From: Siphonodentalium dalli
Lineage: Eukaryota > Mollusca > Scaphopoda > Gadilida > Siphonodentaliidae
Direction of reading: 5' to 3'
Assembly (NCBI GenBank): GCA_032622095.1
Contig: CP136064.1
Coordinates: 134,551,129-134,615,128 of the forward strand
DNA: 64,000 nt
Part shown: positions 13,079 through 26,756 of the stretch, piece after piece
Layout: each line of letters opens with the position of its first letter
Position numbering within the stretch: position 1 is the first letter of the stretch
Translations under genes and position numbers: made by a program
The notes under the pieces: generated by a model
Database searches by the model: none
What the model was told of the DNA's origin: nothing
What the model saw: only the letters and a program-made list of their open reading frames with translations

Positions 13079-13740
13079 TATTGAACTGAAGGTAATCCCA
13101 CATTTGATCCTGATATCAGAGCGGATGAGGATCCTCAAGATGAAACAATGCTACTCGTTGAGCTGGACAGTGAGGTCGACTGTCATGGGTACCCATGACA
13201 CGACTGTCATGGATATGACAGCAACAGCCAGGCCGCTACATCAAGAACTCCAGCAGTTGGCGCCCTGGCCAGAATGGAACAAACACCAGCCCTTGGCCGC
13301 GACCCCTCAAAATTTGTGCTTGACCCACGAGGACAGCTCCGATTAAAGGTCTATCCCGATCTCATTCTCACAAAAATTCGTACCAGTGAACCCCTTTCGC
13401 TGTTGACGATAGATGGCCGGCGGGGTGGAAGTGTGGCAATCCGACAAGACTTGGAATTTCTTGACTGGCACCCAGAACGCAGGGGCGGGGTGCGATAAAA
13501 GGCGATCACAGCCATGCAGACTGCAAGCAATGAATGGGCCTCCCGTCTGGAGGCCGCCGCAACGAACAGGGAGGCTCTCCGATGACAACCCCTCCTACAA
13601 TGATAGCAACTTTTTCGTCCTCGTGTCGTCTGGTCGCAGCTGACACAGCTGGCATGGCAGGAGCGACTGGCAGCATTGATTTTCCTGGGCGTGTCTGCTG
13701 ACTGGCAGAGCCACTGCTGGCATGATGGGAGCTTTTACTA
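13079..13740 (+). pseudogene. Polinton-like hypothetical protein on the opposite strand
   Basis: A plus-strand coding-like track, divergent from the capsid gene. Segments such as GRDPSKFVLDPRGQLRLK, YPDLILTKIRTSEPLSLL and AIRQDLEFLDWHPERRGG are in one or two frames. Later pieces (ASNEWASRLEAAATNREAL, then SQLTQLAWQERLAALIFLG) follow with stops between them. GC content matches the other element genes. Family and function are not recognised. Confidence 0.45.
13181..13200. other. 20-bp perfect palindrome
   Basis: TGTCATGGGTACCCATGACA is its own reverse complement. A partial third copy of TGTCATGG follows at 13206. It lies in the hypothetical Polinton-like gene and may be chance or a binding site. 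Confidence 0.6.
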
Positions 13741-14897
13741 ACACCTTTCCATGTTAGCGGCTTGACCAATCCTGTTTCACCTGTATCAGTCAGTGGTAGG
13801 GTGGGTGCTCTGTTAACTCTTTCAACACCGCAGCCCACTTTAGCGGGCACGACACAATTTACGTTCACCACCGCAGCCCGCATTAGCAGGCTGAGAATAA
13901 CTTTTGAGAATAACAGGCAATAATACCATGTTTACGGGGATATGCAAATGATTTTATTGGTTGGCGACTTAGATATCATTTGGGTGATAGTCTGTTTCAA
14001 TACTAATTGATTGTTGAACACCCAGACCAGACAAATACGGCCACAATGAGATGTTCCCAGCCTAAATATAGACAGCACATGTATGACGTCACAACTACTA
14101 TTTTGGGGTTTCCCTGGGTTTTCCCAAAAATGTTGACGTAACAATGCCGTAGGTGTAGTGCTTTTTATCAGATACCGATCGATTTGGTTTGTTATTGTTT
14201 ATCACAAACACCTATTGATAACACACGTTTATGAAATAAAGAAGATTGTTGCCCTTTCTAATGACGTTTTTCCATCTAGTGTCTCCTATTTTCGACGCAA
14301 TGTTATGAAATTCACCATGCCGCTCAATAGTGCGAGTTCAATAATAATAGCTGCGAGTGCATGTTGTGATCATGACATTGACATGCATAAACATTTTGGG
14401 AATGCATTGAGATCATTGGGAGTTGTTTTTGGAAAGTTACTCATAATTCAATAGCATAATCACAGTTGAATATACATGTGGGGTTAAATGCGGGATAATG
14501 GGTCTATTTCAGTTAAATAACGCCTTCTTGAGCATACTGTTGGTCTGTTCTCATCATAATGCTCATTGAACACCTTCTAATACATTCTTAATCACCACAT
14601 ATGCTAAAATTGTGTTTGATATAATGCTAACGATTTGAATGTGGGTTAAAGGGTTTGGTGAATATACTTTATGTGGTGAAATATTACAAATAAAGTTGAC
14701 AATATATGGGTGTCCATACCTACCACATCTATAAATACAAGTATGAATGCCACACATGTGAGACAAAGAATTTCCATATAAACTGCTGCAAACCCGGTGT
14801 CCTAGATAACTTACCTCTGTAAATTGAGTTAAGGTCTGTATTTACACCCAGAGTTTGGTCTTGTGTAGCAATAACGATTTCAATAACGATATTACGA
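13741..14897. other. Right part of Polinton-like element, no gene recognised
   Basis: GC content drops after about 13.9 kb. Short frames are present on both strands but none has a recognisable motif or sustained coding character. Confidence 0.35.
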
Positions 14898-15134
14898 ATG
14901 GGCTTGTCCACGTCTCACAATAAAGATGACTTTGCAGTGATTGTGGTTATAAACAGCAAAAAGACGGACCACAGAACAACAATACCTAGTGGGAGACTGA
15001 AGAGGACGAGGGTTTTTGGAGATCAACCGAAGCTGCAGCGGGGTGATATAATAACATTTGACTGGAAAGACTACCACTCGGGCAACCCGGGGACCTGTGC
15101 AGTTGCGAATCTCCTTATCGAATTGGACTTGTGA
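14898..15134 (+). CDS. Small hypothetical protein, possible Polinton-like gene
   Basis: A 78-codon frame with a protein-like second half (KLQRGDIITFDWKDYHSG, then NLLIELDL). It is followed directly by a 22-bp tandem repeat. The family is not recognised. It may belong to the Polinton-like element by position only. Confidence 0.25.
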   Translation: MGLSTSHNKDDFAVIVVINSKKTDHRTTIPSGRLKRTRVFGDQPKLQRGDIITFDWKDYHSGNPGTCAVANLLIELDL

Positions 15135-15148
15135 ATATATACATACAT

Positions 15149-15294
15149 GTCCAATGAATGCATAGTTAATGTCCAATGAATGCATAGTTAATGTCCAATG
15201 AATGCATATTTAATGTCCAATGAATACATAGTTAATGACCTATGAATGCATAGTTAATGTCCTATGAATGCATAGTTAATGTCCTATGAATGCA
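15149..15294 (+). repeat. 22-bp tandem repeat, six to seven copies
   Basis: Units of GTCCAATGAATGCATAGTTAAT are repeated head to tail without spacers; later copies read GTCCTATG. This is a minisatellite, not a CRISPR array. Confidence 0.9.
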
Positions 15295-15391
15295 GTATGG
15301 ATATATATTAAGTCAATCACAAGATGTAGCAACCCACAGTATCGAGACCTGATATTGACTCTGTCAATAGAGTATATCCTGTCGGGCAAAT

Positions 15392-15676
15392 ATGTCTGTC
15401 AAGAAGCACGAAGAGATTCAAGTCCTGGCCAGCTGCAAACTGAACACAGTCTCAAGCTACGTGTCCACTGCCTTTATCGACAGGCAGATTTGGGACGACG
15501 AGTTCCGTCTGATTGTGGATGAAGTCGCAAAGTACCACGAGATGAAAGCTGAAATCCAGACTAGGATGTGGAAAGCTCGTGCCGCAGTGACACCTCCTGT
15601 TCTAGACGAAGAAAAAAAAACTCTCTTGCAGGCAAAGGCCGTTATCGAAAAGCTGTCACGGCATGGAGAGAGTTAA
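15392..15676 (+). CDS. Small helical hypothetical protein, probably Polinton-like
   Basis: A 94-codon frame starting MSVKKHEEIQVLASCKLN, with a charged helical C-terminal half (EVAKYHEMKAEIQTRMWKAR and EEKKTLLQAKAVIEKL). The composition looks like a real protein and the frame is intact. It ends 39 bases before the start of the F2 foldback element. I do not recognise a family. By position it is the last gene of the Polinton-like block. Confidence 0.45.
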   Translation: MSVKKHEEIQVLASCKLNTVSSYVSTAFIDRQIWDDEFRLIVDEVAKYHEMKAEIQTRMWKARAAVTPPVLDEEKKTLLQAKAVIEKLSRHGES

Positions 15677-18398
15677 ACTTGCATTTCTCATGTCGAGTTA
15701 AAATAACACACTTTAGACTGGTGCGAGTCAAGAACAATCTAAAAAAATTTGCTGTCAAACTTTTCAGAATGTTTTTGGATAGAATGATCATTACTCTTCA
15801 AAATAAAAAAATGGGCCACCTTGAAAATGTCCTTGAATCCAAGATGGCTGTCAAAATCCAAGATGGCCGCCATAAGGCCAATTTTCCTATCTTGTATCAC
15901 ATTGATGGTGCTGAATTTAGGTTTTATCAGCATGAAACCTTAATATATGCATGACCAAACTGTTGTCAGATAATAGCTTGATAAAAACACTAACAATCCA
16001 ACCATATTGATGATGATTTTGATCCAAAATGGCCGCCAAAATCCAAAATGGCCTCCATAAGGCCAATTTCCTATCATGTGTAATGTTGCTGGGACTGAAA
16101 GTTAGTCTTATCAGCACGAAACATTGACGTATGTACATAATCATTATTCTTCGATGATCAATTAATCAAAAAAACTAATATATTAACCACATTAATGATG
16201 AATTTATTTCAAAATGGCCGCCAAAATCCAAAATGGCTGCCATAAGGTCAATTTTCCTATCTTGTATCACATTGATGGTGCTGAATTTATGTTTTATCAG
16301 CATGAAACCTTAATATATGCATGACTAAACTGTTGTCAGATGATAACTTGATAAAAACACTAACAAACCAACCATATTGGTGATGATTTTGATCCAAAAT
16401 GGCCGCCAAAATCCAAAATGGCCACCATAAGGCCAATTTCCTATCATGTGTAATGTTGCTGGGACTGAAAGTTAGTCTTATCAGCATGAAACATTGATGT
16501 ATGTACATCTTAATTATTCTTAGATGATGAATTAATCAAAAAAACTAATATATTAACCACATTAATGATGAATTTATTTCAAAATGGCCACCAAAATCCA
16601 AAATGGCTGCCATAAAGCCAATTTTCCTATCTTGTATCACATTGATGGTGCTGATTTAGATTTTATCAGCATGGAACCTTAATATATGCATGACTAAACT
16701 GTTGTCAGATGATAACTTGATAAAAACACTAACAAAACAACCATATTGATGATGATTTTGATCCAAAATGGCCACTACAATCCAAAATGGCCACCATAAG
16801 GTCAATTTTCCTATCATGTGTAATGTTGTTGGGACTGATAGTCTTATCAGCATAAAAAATTGATGTGTGTACGTCTTAATTATTCTTAGATGATGAATTA
16901 ATAATAAAAAAACTAATATAATAACCACCATTAATGATGAATGTTATTTCAAAATGGCCACCAAACTCCAAAATGGCCACCATAACAGGCCATAAGGCCA
17001 ATTTTCCTATCATTGTTGCTGGGTCGGAAAGTTAGTCTTATCAGCATGACACATTGATGTATGTACGTCTTAATTGTTCTTAGATGATGAATTAATAAAT
17101 GATACTAATAAATTAACCACATTAATGATGAATGTTAGTTCAAAATGGCCACCAAGATCCAAAATGGCCACCATAAGGCCAATTTTCCTGTCATTTGTAA
17201 TGTTGCTGTGACTGAAAGTTAGTCTTAGCAGCATGAAACATTGATGTGTGTATGTCTTAATTGTTCTTACATGATGAATTAATAACAAAACTAAAAAGTT
17301 GACCACAATGATAATGAATGTTATTTCAAAATGGCCACCAAAATCCAAAATGGCCGCAATTTGTTTAATTTTCCTATCATGTGTAAATGCTGGGACTGAA
17401 AGTTGGCCTTGTCAGCATGAAACCTTGATGTATGTATGTCTTAAGAGTTCTTAGATGGTGGATTAATATAAAAAACCTAATAAAATGACCACATTGATAA
17501 TAAATATTATTTCGAAATGGCCGCCAAAATCCAAAATGGTCGCTATATATTCAATATTCCTAAAAATTTATGTATGTATGTCTTAATTGTTCTTAAATTA
17601 TTAATTAATACAAAAAATTGATCAAATTAATAATGAATTTTATTTCAAAATGGCTGCAAAAATCCAAAATGATGAATTAATAAAAACAACTAATAAATTG
17701 ACCACATTAAGGATTGATGTTATTTCAAAATGGCTGCCAAAATCCAAAACGGACACCATAATTATTGTAAATTTTCCTATCATGTGTTATGTTGTTGGAA
17801 CTGAACTTTAGTCTTATCAGCATGAACTATTGATGTATGTATGTCTTAACGATGGTCTATCTCTTCATATAACAAGTTTTATATAGTTTCATGGGTATAA
17901 AATAATAAATATGAATATAACACATCTGTTCGGAAATGTCTAGAACTATCAATTGATTTTGATTTTATTTGTAATAATTTGTTATGCGATGATTAAATGG
18001 GACATACATTTGTTACTATTTTTAAACAGACCGTTCAGACGATATCAGGTAGCGATTATTCGAGTTTACCCATTGTCAAATGTCCCACATTGATTGTTTG
18101 TTGTATTCCATATCAATAGGCGATAATGAGTCTAATTAACGTTTATTTATGACAAAATTAAATAAATACCATTTCTGGTCTCTGTTAACAGTAACTATTG
18201 GTGGTTAGATAAACGATCACACATGTTTATTATCAGTTTATACCAGAACATGATCAAAATATAATCAATATTAATCGATAGAAGAGTGGATCTTCAATAC
18301 ATATATAATATATATTATACCATGGAAACTATATACCACGTGTTTACAAATATATAGACCATCTTTAATTGTTCTTAGACAACGAGTTAATAAAATGA

Positions 18399-18503
18399 AA
18401 GTGTCAATGACACTGTAGCTCAACGCGGAGAGGGGATAATGTCATATCTTACAGTCAATGGAGCGATAAGGAATGTGGAAAGTTTAAATGTTTAAGTTAC
18501 TAG
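18399..18503 (+). repeat. S-family repeat, terminal fragment
   Basis: Carries GAAAGTGTCAATGACACTG followed by TAGCTCAAC and AGTCAATGGAGCGAT, the terminus shared with copies at 29722-30028, 35370-35470, 53680-53740 and 60185-60245. It lies in the unique centre of F2. Confidence 0.6.
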
Positions 18504-19447
18504 TATACTAGTTTAGTCGCCAAGAGCTTTCCGATGAATGGCAACAAGCCATATGGCAACAAGCCATATATCCGACTAAATCCTGAAAAGTTAACCATAA
18601 TTCTGCTGTGGTTAAGAGGTCGATTAATTAGAGCATTACTGTATGAGTGGCCATCAATGATGTATTTTTTTTACGATTACATGGGTTTTCAATCACAAAT
18701 GCAGCAATGACGTAGCCATATGGTGGCCAACTTGGATTATGGTGCCCATTTTGAAATAACTTTCATTATTAATATGGCCAGTTTATCAGTTTTTTTTACT
18801 GATTCATAATCCAAAAACAATTAAGACATACATCCATCAAAGTGGCATGCTGATAAGATTAATTTTCAGTTCCAGCAACATTACACTTGTTAGAAAAAAT
18901 TGACCACATGGTTCCCATTTGGGATATTGGTGGCCATTTTAAAATAAAATTCATTATTAATGCGGTCATTTGATTATGTTTTATTAAATTAAATTCATCA
19001 TCTGAGAACAATTTATAGACATACAAAATTGGCATTATGGCGGCCCTTTTGAATTTTAGCAGTCATTTTGAAATAACATTCATCCGTTTTTTGTCAATTT
19101 ATTATTTTTTTTTTTATCAATTCATCATCTAAGAACAATGAAGACATACATACATCAATGTTTCATGCTGCTAAGACTAACATTCAGTCCCAGCAACATA
19201 ACACATGATAGGACAATTGACCATATGGCGTCAGTTTTAGATTTTGGCTGCCATTTTGAAATAACATTCATCCTCAGTTTTTTTTTCAGTTCATCATCTA
19301 ATAACAATTTAGACATACAACATCAATGTTTCACTCTGATAAGACTGACTTCCAGTCGCAACAACATTTCACAGGATTGAAAAAAATTGGCCATATGGCG
19401 GCCATTTTGGACTTTGGCGGCCATTTTGAAATAACATCAATCCTTAA

Positions 19448-21022
19448 CCCTTTGAACCCGACTGGCCGCAAAAACGGCCAGCCAGAAAACGTTCATACAC
19501 CCGACTGGCCGCTAAAGCGGCCAGCAGCATTCAGTGACATCATAAACGTTTGTAGCATGTGTATACATGTTATCACCATTGGTATATCCACTTATATCTA
19601 TGTAAATGATCCCAAGGAACATCAGCAGTGCCATGGGTGCATTTGTATGAGTTTGTTGCCGACTAGTTGGGGTAGAAAAACACGCGCATGCGCACAGCGC
19701 AGAATTCAACAAACGTACATTATTTGAAGCGATTCGGGTAAAGCTCTACATTGTTGCGCGGTTCGCAGGATTGTAGAAAGACACCATTTCGATCACTCTT
19801 TTTGGTTTAAATTAGTATTGCATACATAATCAGTGTTCTGTCACATGTGAGGAAGGCGCACGCAGTTTCTTATTTGAGCCGATTTGTTTCGCGCATGCGC
19901 ATAGGATAAAATGATAAATGTATGGATTTTTGTGAAATGATACAATCACATCAAGGATCTCCATAGTACATAAATTTGCGTTATACAGCTGCACGTTTTG
20001 ACATTGCACCAGCTTAGTACTGTGGAAATGGGTTTCATGGTCACAATACCATCTAGTCCAATCTACTTGCGCGTGCACATTACAAACACGTGGTCAAATC
20101 GTGCATTATTGAGCAATTATGTAAAGTTTCGTGGCACCATTTGAACATGACCATCACCTTGCCCTATAGGCGATGTCTAAAACGGGACGTAATGCCATTG
20201 AATACACAGGGCAGTGGTCTCATTCGATCACTTGGACTATATGCTTAGCAAACATTGATACCGTTAAATACAAACTACATGTAGGTTTAATCTTCTGATC
20301 TGATGTATCTCCAGTTTCACAATACGGTATTGACTGCATAGAAAATGCCGTTTCTTAGCACTGAATTATACGACGTTATAAGCTATAATTGCATGATACT
20401 TTCAGTTCCGGGTAGTTGCTTAGTAACCGTTACCAGGGAGTGATCGTGTGGCAAAGTATACCGTTCTAAAAAAAATACACAGTGGCCCATGGGAACATAC
20501 CTGTAAAATTTTAGACCTTGTAGCACCATTTGAACATAACCATGCATCAGCATGTGCATGCCAAGAATGTCTAAATTGGGGCATAATACAATTGGATTCA
20601 CAGGGCAATGGTGTCATTCGATCATTTTGGGGTTTTTGCTTAGCAACCGTTGCTACCCTTAAATACAAGTTAGGATCAGACTTCTGGCCAGATATATCTC
20701 AAATTTCACAATAGGGTGTTGACTGCATCAAAAACGCCATTTCCTTGGGCTGAATTACGACTGTAAAAGCTATAATTGTATTTTACTTTCAATATCGGGT
20801 TGATGCCTAGCAACCGTTACCAGGGAGTGACCACGTGGCAAAGTAACCAGATCGTAAAATAATCAGTGGTCCATGGGGAACATACATCTAAAGTTTCAGA
20901 AATGTGACACCAATTGAACATAAACAACAACATACATCTAAACACTGGCCACAATATAAAAAATACCACTGGGAGCCCAGGGTCAGGGTGTCGATCGTTG
21001 TGGGGAGCCAGGGTTCAAAGGG
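19448..21022. mobile_element. piggyBac-like non-autonomous element, TTAA target duplication
   Basis: Begins CCCTTTGAACCC and ends GGGTTCAAAGGG, a perfect 12-bp inverted repeat, with TTAA at 19444-19447 and 21023-21026. TTAA duplication with CCC/GGG ends is the piggyBac signature. It interrupts an F unit: removing it restores the ATCCTTAATGTGGTC wording seen in intact units. Near the left end the palindrome-containing CCGACTGGCCGC occurs twice, 51 bases apart. The interior holds about two tandem copies of a roughly 390-bp sequence (compare CACAGGGCAGTGG at about 20206 and CACAGGGCAATGG at about 20598). No transposase. Confidence 0.88.
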
Positions 21023-21858
21023 TTAATGTGGTCAATTTATTAGTTATTTTATTATTTTATCATTTAAGAAAAATTAAAACATACATACATCAATGTTTCA
21101 TGCCGCTAAGACTAACATTCAGTCCCAGCAACATAACAAATGATAGGAAAATAAAATTTATCATATGGCGTCCATTTTGGAATTTGTCGGCCATTTTGAA
21201 ATAACATTCATCCTTTTTCTGGTCAATTTATTACTTGTTTTCATTAATTCATCATCTAAGAACTATTAATACATACATACTTACATCAATGTTTCATGTT
21301 GCTAAGACTAATTTCAGTTGCAGAAACATTACATATGATTGAAAAATTGACCATATGGTGGCCATTTTGTATTTTGGTGGCCATTTTGAAATAACATCCA
21401 ACCTTAATTTGGTCAAGTTATTAGTTATTTTATTAACTGATCATTTAAGAACAATTAATACATACATACATAAATGTTTTATGCTGATAAGACTAACTTT
21501 CAGTCCCAGCAACATTACACATGATAGGAAAATTGGTCTTATGGCGGCCATTTTGGTGGCCATTTTGGATCAAAATCATCATCAATATGGTTGGTTTGTT
21601 AGTGTTTTTATCAAGACATCACCTGACAACAGCTTAGTCATGCATATATCAAGGTTTCATGGTGATAAAACTAAACTTCAAGACCATCAATGCGACACAT
21701 GATAAGAAAATTGGCATTTTGGCGGCCATCTTGGATTCAAGGACATTTTCAAGGTGGCCCATTTTTTTATTTTGAATTGTAATGATCATTCTATGCAAAA
21801 ACGTTCTCAAAAGTTTGACACTAAATTTTTTTAGATTTTCTCTGGCATGCCCCTGTCT

Positions 21859-23643
<1,785 letters not shown>

Positions 23644-23675
23644 TAAGACTTTATTACTTGTTATGTTTTCATATA

Positions 23676-25960
23676 CAGTCAATTTCGCTTTATTGCATAG
23701 CGTCGGTGCATGGCTTTTCTTATGCAGTTAACCGAATATGCATAAAGCCGAAATCACGATAAAAAGAAGCATAAGCCGTTTTTCTATCACCAGCATCAGT
23801 CTAGAAATACAGTGAATTGTTTATGTTTCGTTCATTCAATTTCATCATCAATTTAGTTTGTTTAAAAAAAATAATATCTAAAGAGCTTCATCTATATTAA
23901 TTTAATGTTATTCCATATTATATTATCATCTATGATTGTAAAATGTTCAAGAATAAAACGATGTTCTTGTCAGGAACGGCAACCCCCATTGATAATAAAC
24001 TCACTATATACATGTTTATATTTAGAATATATCCAATCAATCAGTTAGAAATGCATTACACACATGTAATATTAAACAAATAATCATTAACTACCCACCA
24101 AATATCAGTTAATAGCCACCAAGAACTGGTAAGAAAAACGCCAACGTTTCCCGATAAAATTATAAAAATACTATTTTTGTTTGTTTCACGTTATTGAAGG
24201 GGATAATTCTATGTACGGTAGTTGCCGTTTATTTTCGGTAATTTTGTTTGTTTCAAAATAAATAGGTATATGAAGAACCATCTATCCATGTAGCCAACTG
24301 GAAAAACTAACAAAAATCAAATTGATTTCCCAATATATCATGCATATTTGTGAGCGCAATTTACGAAACTATATTGAACTATGGGAAGAGGCATAACTCT
24401 ATTCATTAAATGAAACATTAATTTTTGGGAAACAAAGTGTCTTCAAAAATTAAATAAAATCTGATCTGATAATTAATCAGTGCACATCACACCAAAACAA
24501 TTGAGTAGCCACTGTCAAACGTAAATGTTTCCTGAATTGAGCCCCAAAATAGTTTTAATTAAACACTGAAGCCCAACAGTGTATGACACCTTCTTTAATT
24601 GGTACGCTCACAAATGACTCCAAGCAACCTGACAGTTCAACAAAGGTTATTGTTTTGATAGCACGTGCTCCAAGCATTTCTTTAGTGACCTCATTGACAT
24701 TGCTATGATTTCATTTTGTGCTGCGGCTGCAGTTAATGGAATTAGGTCAAATTCACACCTCAATGCATGCATATTTGCAGCGACTTGATTAATCTTTTGT
24801 TATCGCCACAGAAGCTGTTTTATTTCCCAGAAGCCGGCGATTTCTAAGAAGTTGGAGCATGAATAAATATTGAAGACCTGTTAAATACGGGTTATTTAAA
24901 TTTAGACAAAATAAATCACTTTGTGTTGCGAAGACAATAATTTGATGATTTATTTCTGAACTATTTTCCGTAACCTCGCGTAATTAGAGCTACCCATGTC
25001 ATTCGCGGAAAATCTTAGTTTCACTTTCGGTTTCAACACAAACTGACCGGGGAAACTGGAATAATTGCGCAGGTGTTTACAAACTTGCATTTTCTGAAGC
25101 TGACACAATTCAACAGATTCTGTTAATCTGATAGAATTCCTGGAAATATTATTTGATCTTTCAATAGGATTATCTGAATCTGACATAAATTCCAGGAATC
25201 AATTGCGCCGGTGTTTACAAACGCCATGTGTTTAGTCGGCGTCTTGATACTTCATTGATGGAATTCCCGGAAACTTCCTTCCTTTCACTTATCGGAATTG
25301 CAACTGGAACTGCATGTGTTTACATACGTTTTTTAAAGGAAATAAGGAAGCATACAGGAAATGTTTGTGAACAGAAGCATGTTAGAAGAAATAGAAAGCA
25401 CTTTCGGTTTAGTTGGCTTCCTTGTTGGGGAATTCCCGGAAATCTTCCTTTCACATTGAATTCTCAGAATTGCAACTGGAACTTCAGGTGTTTACAAACG
25501 TTTACAAACTCAACAAACAACCAAATAAATATACAAATTTTAATAAATCATGCAATTCACAAATAAATATGGAAACATACAGGAAATGTGTGTCAACAGA
25601 AGCATGTTACTGAGAAGAGATAGAAAACCACGTGTGTTATGAAATTGAAAATTGCCGTCTTCGCTCTCGCGATGGTCATCTTCAACAACTTTGTATTAAG
25701 TTTTCCCTTAAAATACGTTTTTCAAGGTAAATATTTTTACAAATTGCTATAATTTTGACATCATGAGGTGACTTTTTACCCCTTCTCATCAACATTTTTG
25801 GCGATTTTCGTATGCATAAAAACGGAATAGAGTCCGACCTTTATGCAAATAAACGATTAGAAAATAGTCTTTTTATGAGAAAATGGTTTGGTGCATGCAT
25901 ATTTTATGCAAATGACCGAAATATGCATTTAAACGATATGCAATTAACTGAAATTGACTG
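23676..25960. mobile_element. pogo/Tigger-like non-autonomous element with TA duplication
   Basis: Starts CAGTCAATTTCGCTTTATT and ends in the complement of CAGTCAATTTCAGTTAATT, each flanked by TA. The termini and the TA target resemble pogo-type Tc1/mariner elements. Subterminal sequence is rich in TATGCAT and GCATAAA on both sides. The interior has about three degenerate repeats (25050-25610) with GGTGTTTACAAACG and GAATTCCCGGAA. No transposase frame was seen. It lies close to the 5' splice site of the DFG exon. Confidence 0.75.
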
Positions 25961-26750
25961 TATTGTGTAGTCCGGGCGTGTGTCCGTCTGTTTCAGACCC
26001 ATAAATCTAGTTTGGATTATTTGATCTGAATGGAAGTTGGTACTAGTATGTGTATTTCCCAGCTAAAAATACAGACCAAGTTCGAATATGGGTTCCGTTG
26101 AATTATTTTTACATGAGTTACGGCCCTTTTTGTCCCTCGAAAAATCTAGAATTTCTTGATATTTGTGGCACGTGGTTCACATTTGTGAAGACGCAGGTCA
26201 AGTTTGAATGTGGTCAATGTCTGATGATTTTTTATGGAGTTATGCCATTTTTTGTCCCCCATAAAATTTCGGAGGACTATTATAATCAGCATTGTCCATT
26301 CATTCACATCCTTGACTGCATTATAACTTGAGCAATATTCAACAGAATTTCTTGATATTTGGTACGTGGTTCACATTTGAGAAGTTCGAATTTGGTCATA
26401 GTCTGATTAGTTTTGACAGAGTTGTGTCCTTTTTCGACTTAGAAATTGCTGTTTTCCGGTTTCCCGCTCAGCAACTTGAGCAATATTCAACTGACAACAG
26501 AATTTCTTGATATTTGGTTCTCATTTGAGAAGACGCAGGCCTAGTTTGGTTTTATTCCATTTAGAAATAACATTTGTGTTGTCTCATTATTAAATTGAAC
26601 ATTCTTCAAAAGAATCTCTTGATACCTTGTGTGTGGCTCACCTTTGAATATTCAAGCAAGAACTGAGTTAGTACTGTTGAATATTTCACCGGCATAGGCC
26701 AACATTTATGACATTGTCATTTGTGACAATACTGCGTCATGATTTTTTCA
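25961..26750. repeat. Dispersed repeat related to 33000-33170 and 59090-59190
   Basis: Shares wording such as AATACAGACCAAGTTCGAATA, seen as related text near 33045 and 59130, and two internal copies of CAGAATTTCTTGATATTTG at about 26340 and 26500. No coding potential. Probably an old interspersed repeat of the type common in mollusc-like genomes. Confidence 0.4.
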
Positions 26751-26756
26751 TTGATT

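Larger units (their letters stand above)
5939..15676. mobile_element. Polinton/Maverick-like element, decayed, in PAK intron
   Basis: This block holds a PolB-helicase-HNH gene, a retroviral-type integrase, a packaging ATPase and a double jelly-roll capsid. That set is diagnostic of Polintons or the closely related adintovirus-like elements. Genes are GC-rich against an AT-rich background, a sign of separate origin. Every large gene is broken. No terminal inverted repeat or 6-bp target duplication could be placed, so the outer limits are those of the recognisable genes only. It sits in the 18.8-kb intron between the HRD and DFG exons of PAK. Confidence 0.82.
15715..21858. mobile_element. F2: foldback element of about 186-bp units
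   Basis: The left arm (15715 to about 17860) and the right arm (about 18700-21858) are inverted relative to each other and end in related segments: AGACTGGTGCGAGTC on the left, and on the right the complement of AGACAGGGGCATGCC. The left arm has cores at about 15841, 16026, 16212, 16398, 16583, 16766, 16953, 17143, 17330 and 17514, a spacing near 186. Two unit types alternate near the end: type A beginning GATCCAAAATGG and type B beginning ATTTCAAAATGG. Deeper units are all type B. The centre (17.9-18.65 kb) is unique AT-rich sequence. A piggyBac-like element splits the right arm. No coding capacity was seen. Confidence 0.6.

Noticed and set aside
13506-13883. Minus-strand 125-codon frame near the capsid gene
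   Set aside because: It is antisense to the better plus-strand coding track at 13079-13740, which has the more protein-like composition.
15149-15294. CRISPR-like array
   Set aside because: The 22-bp units are directly adjacent with no spacers, and the context is an animal genome. It is a minisatellite.
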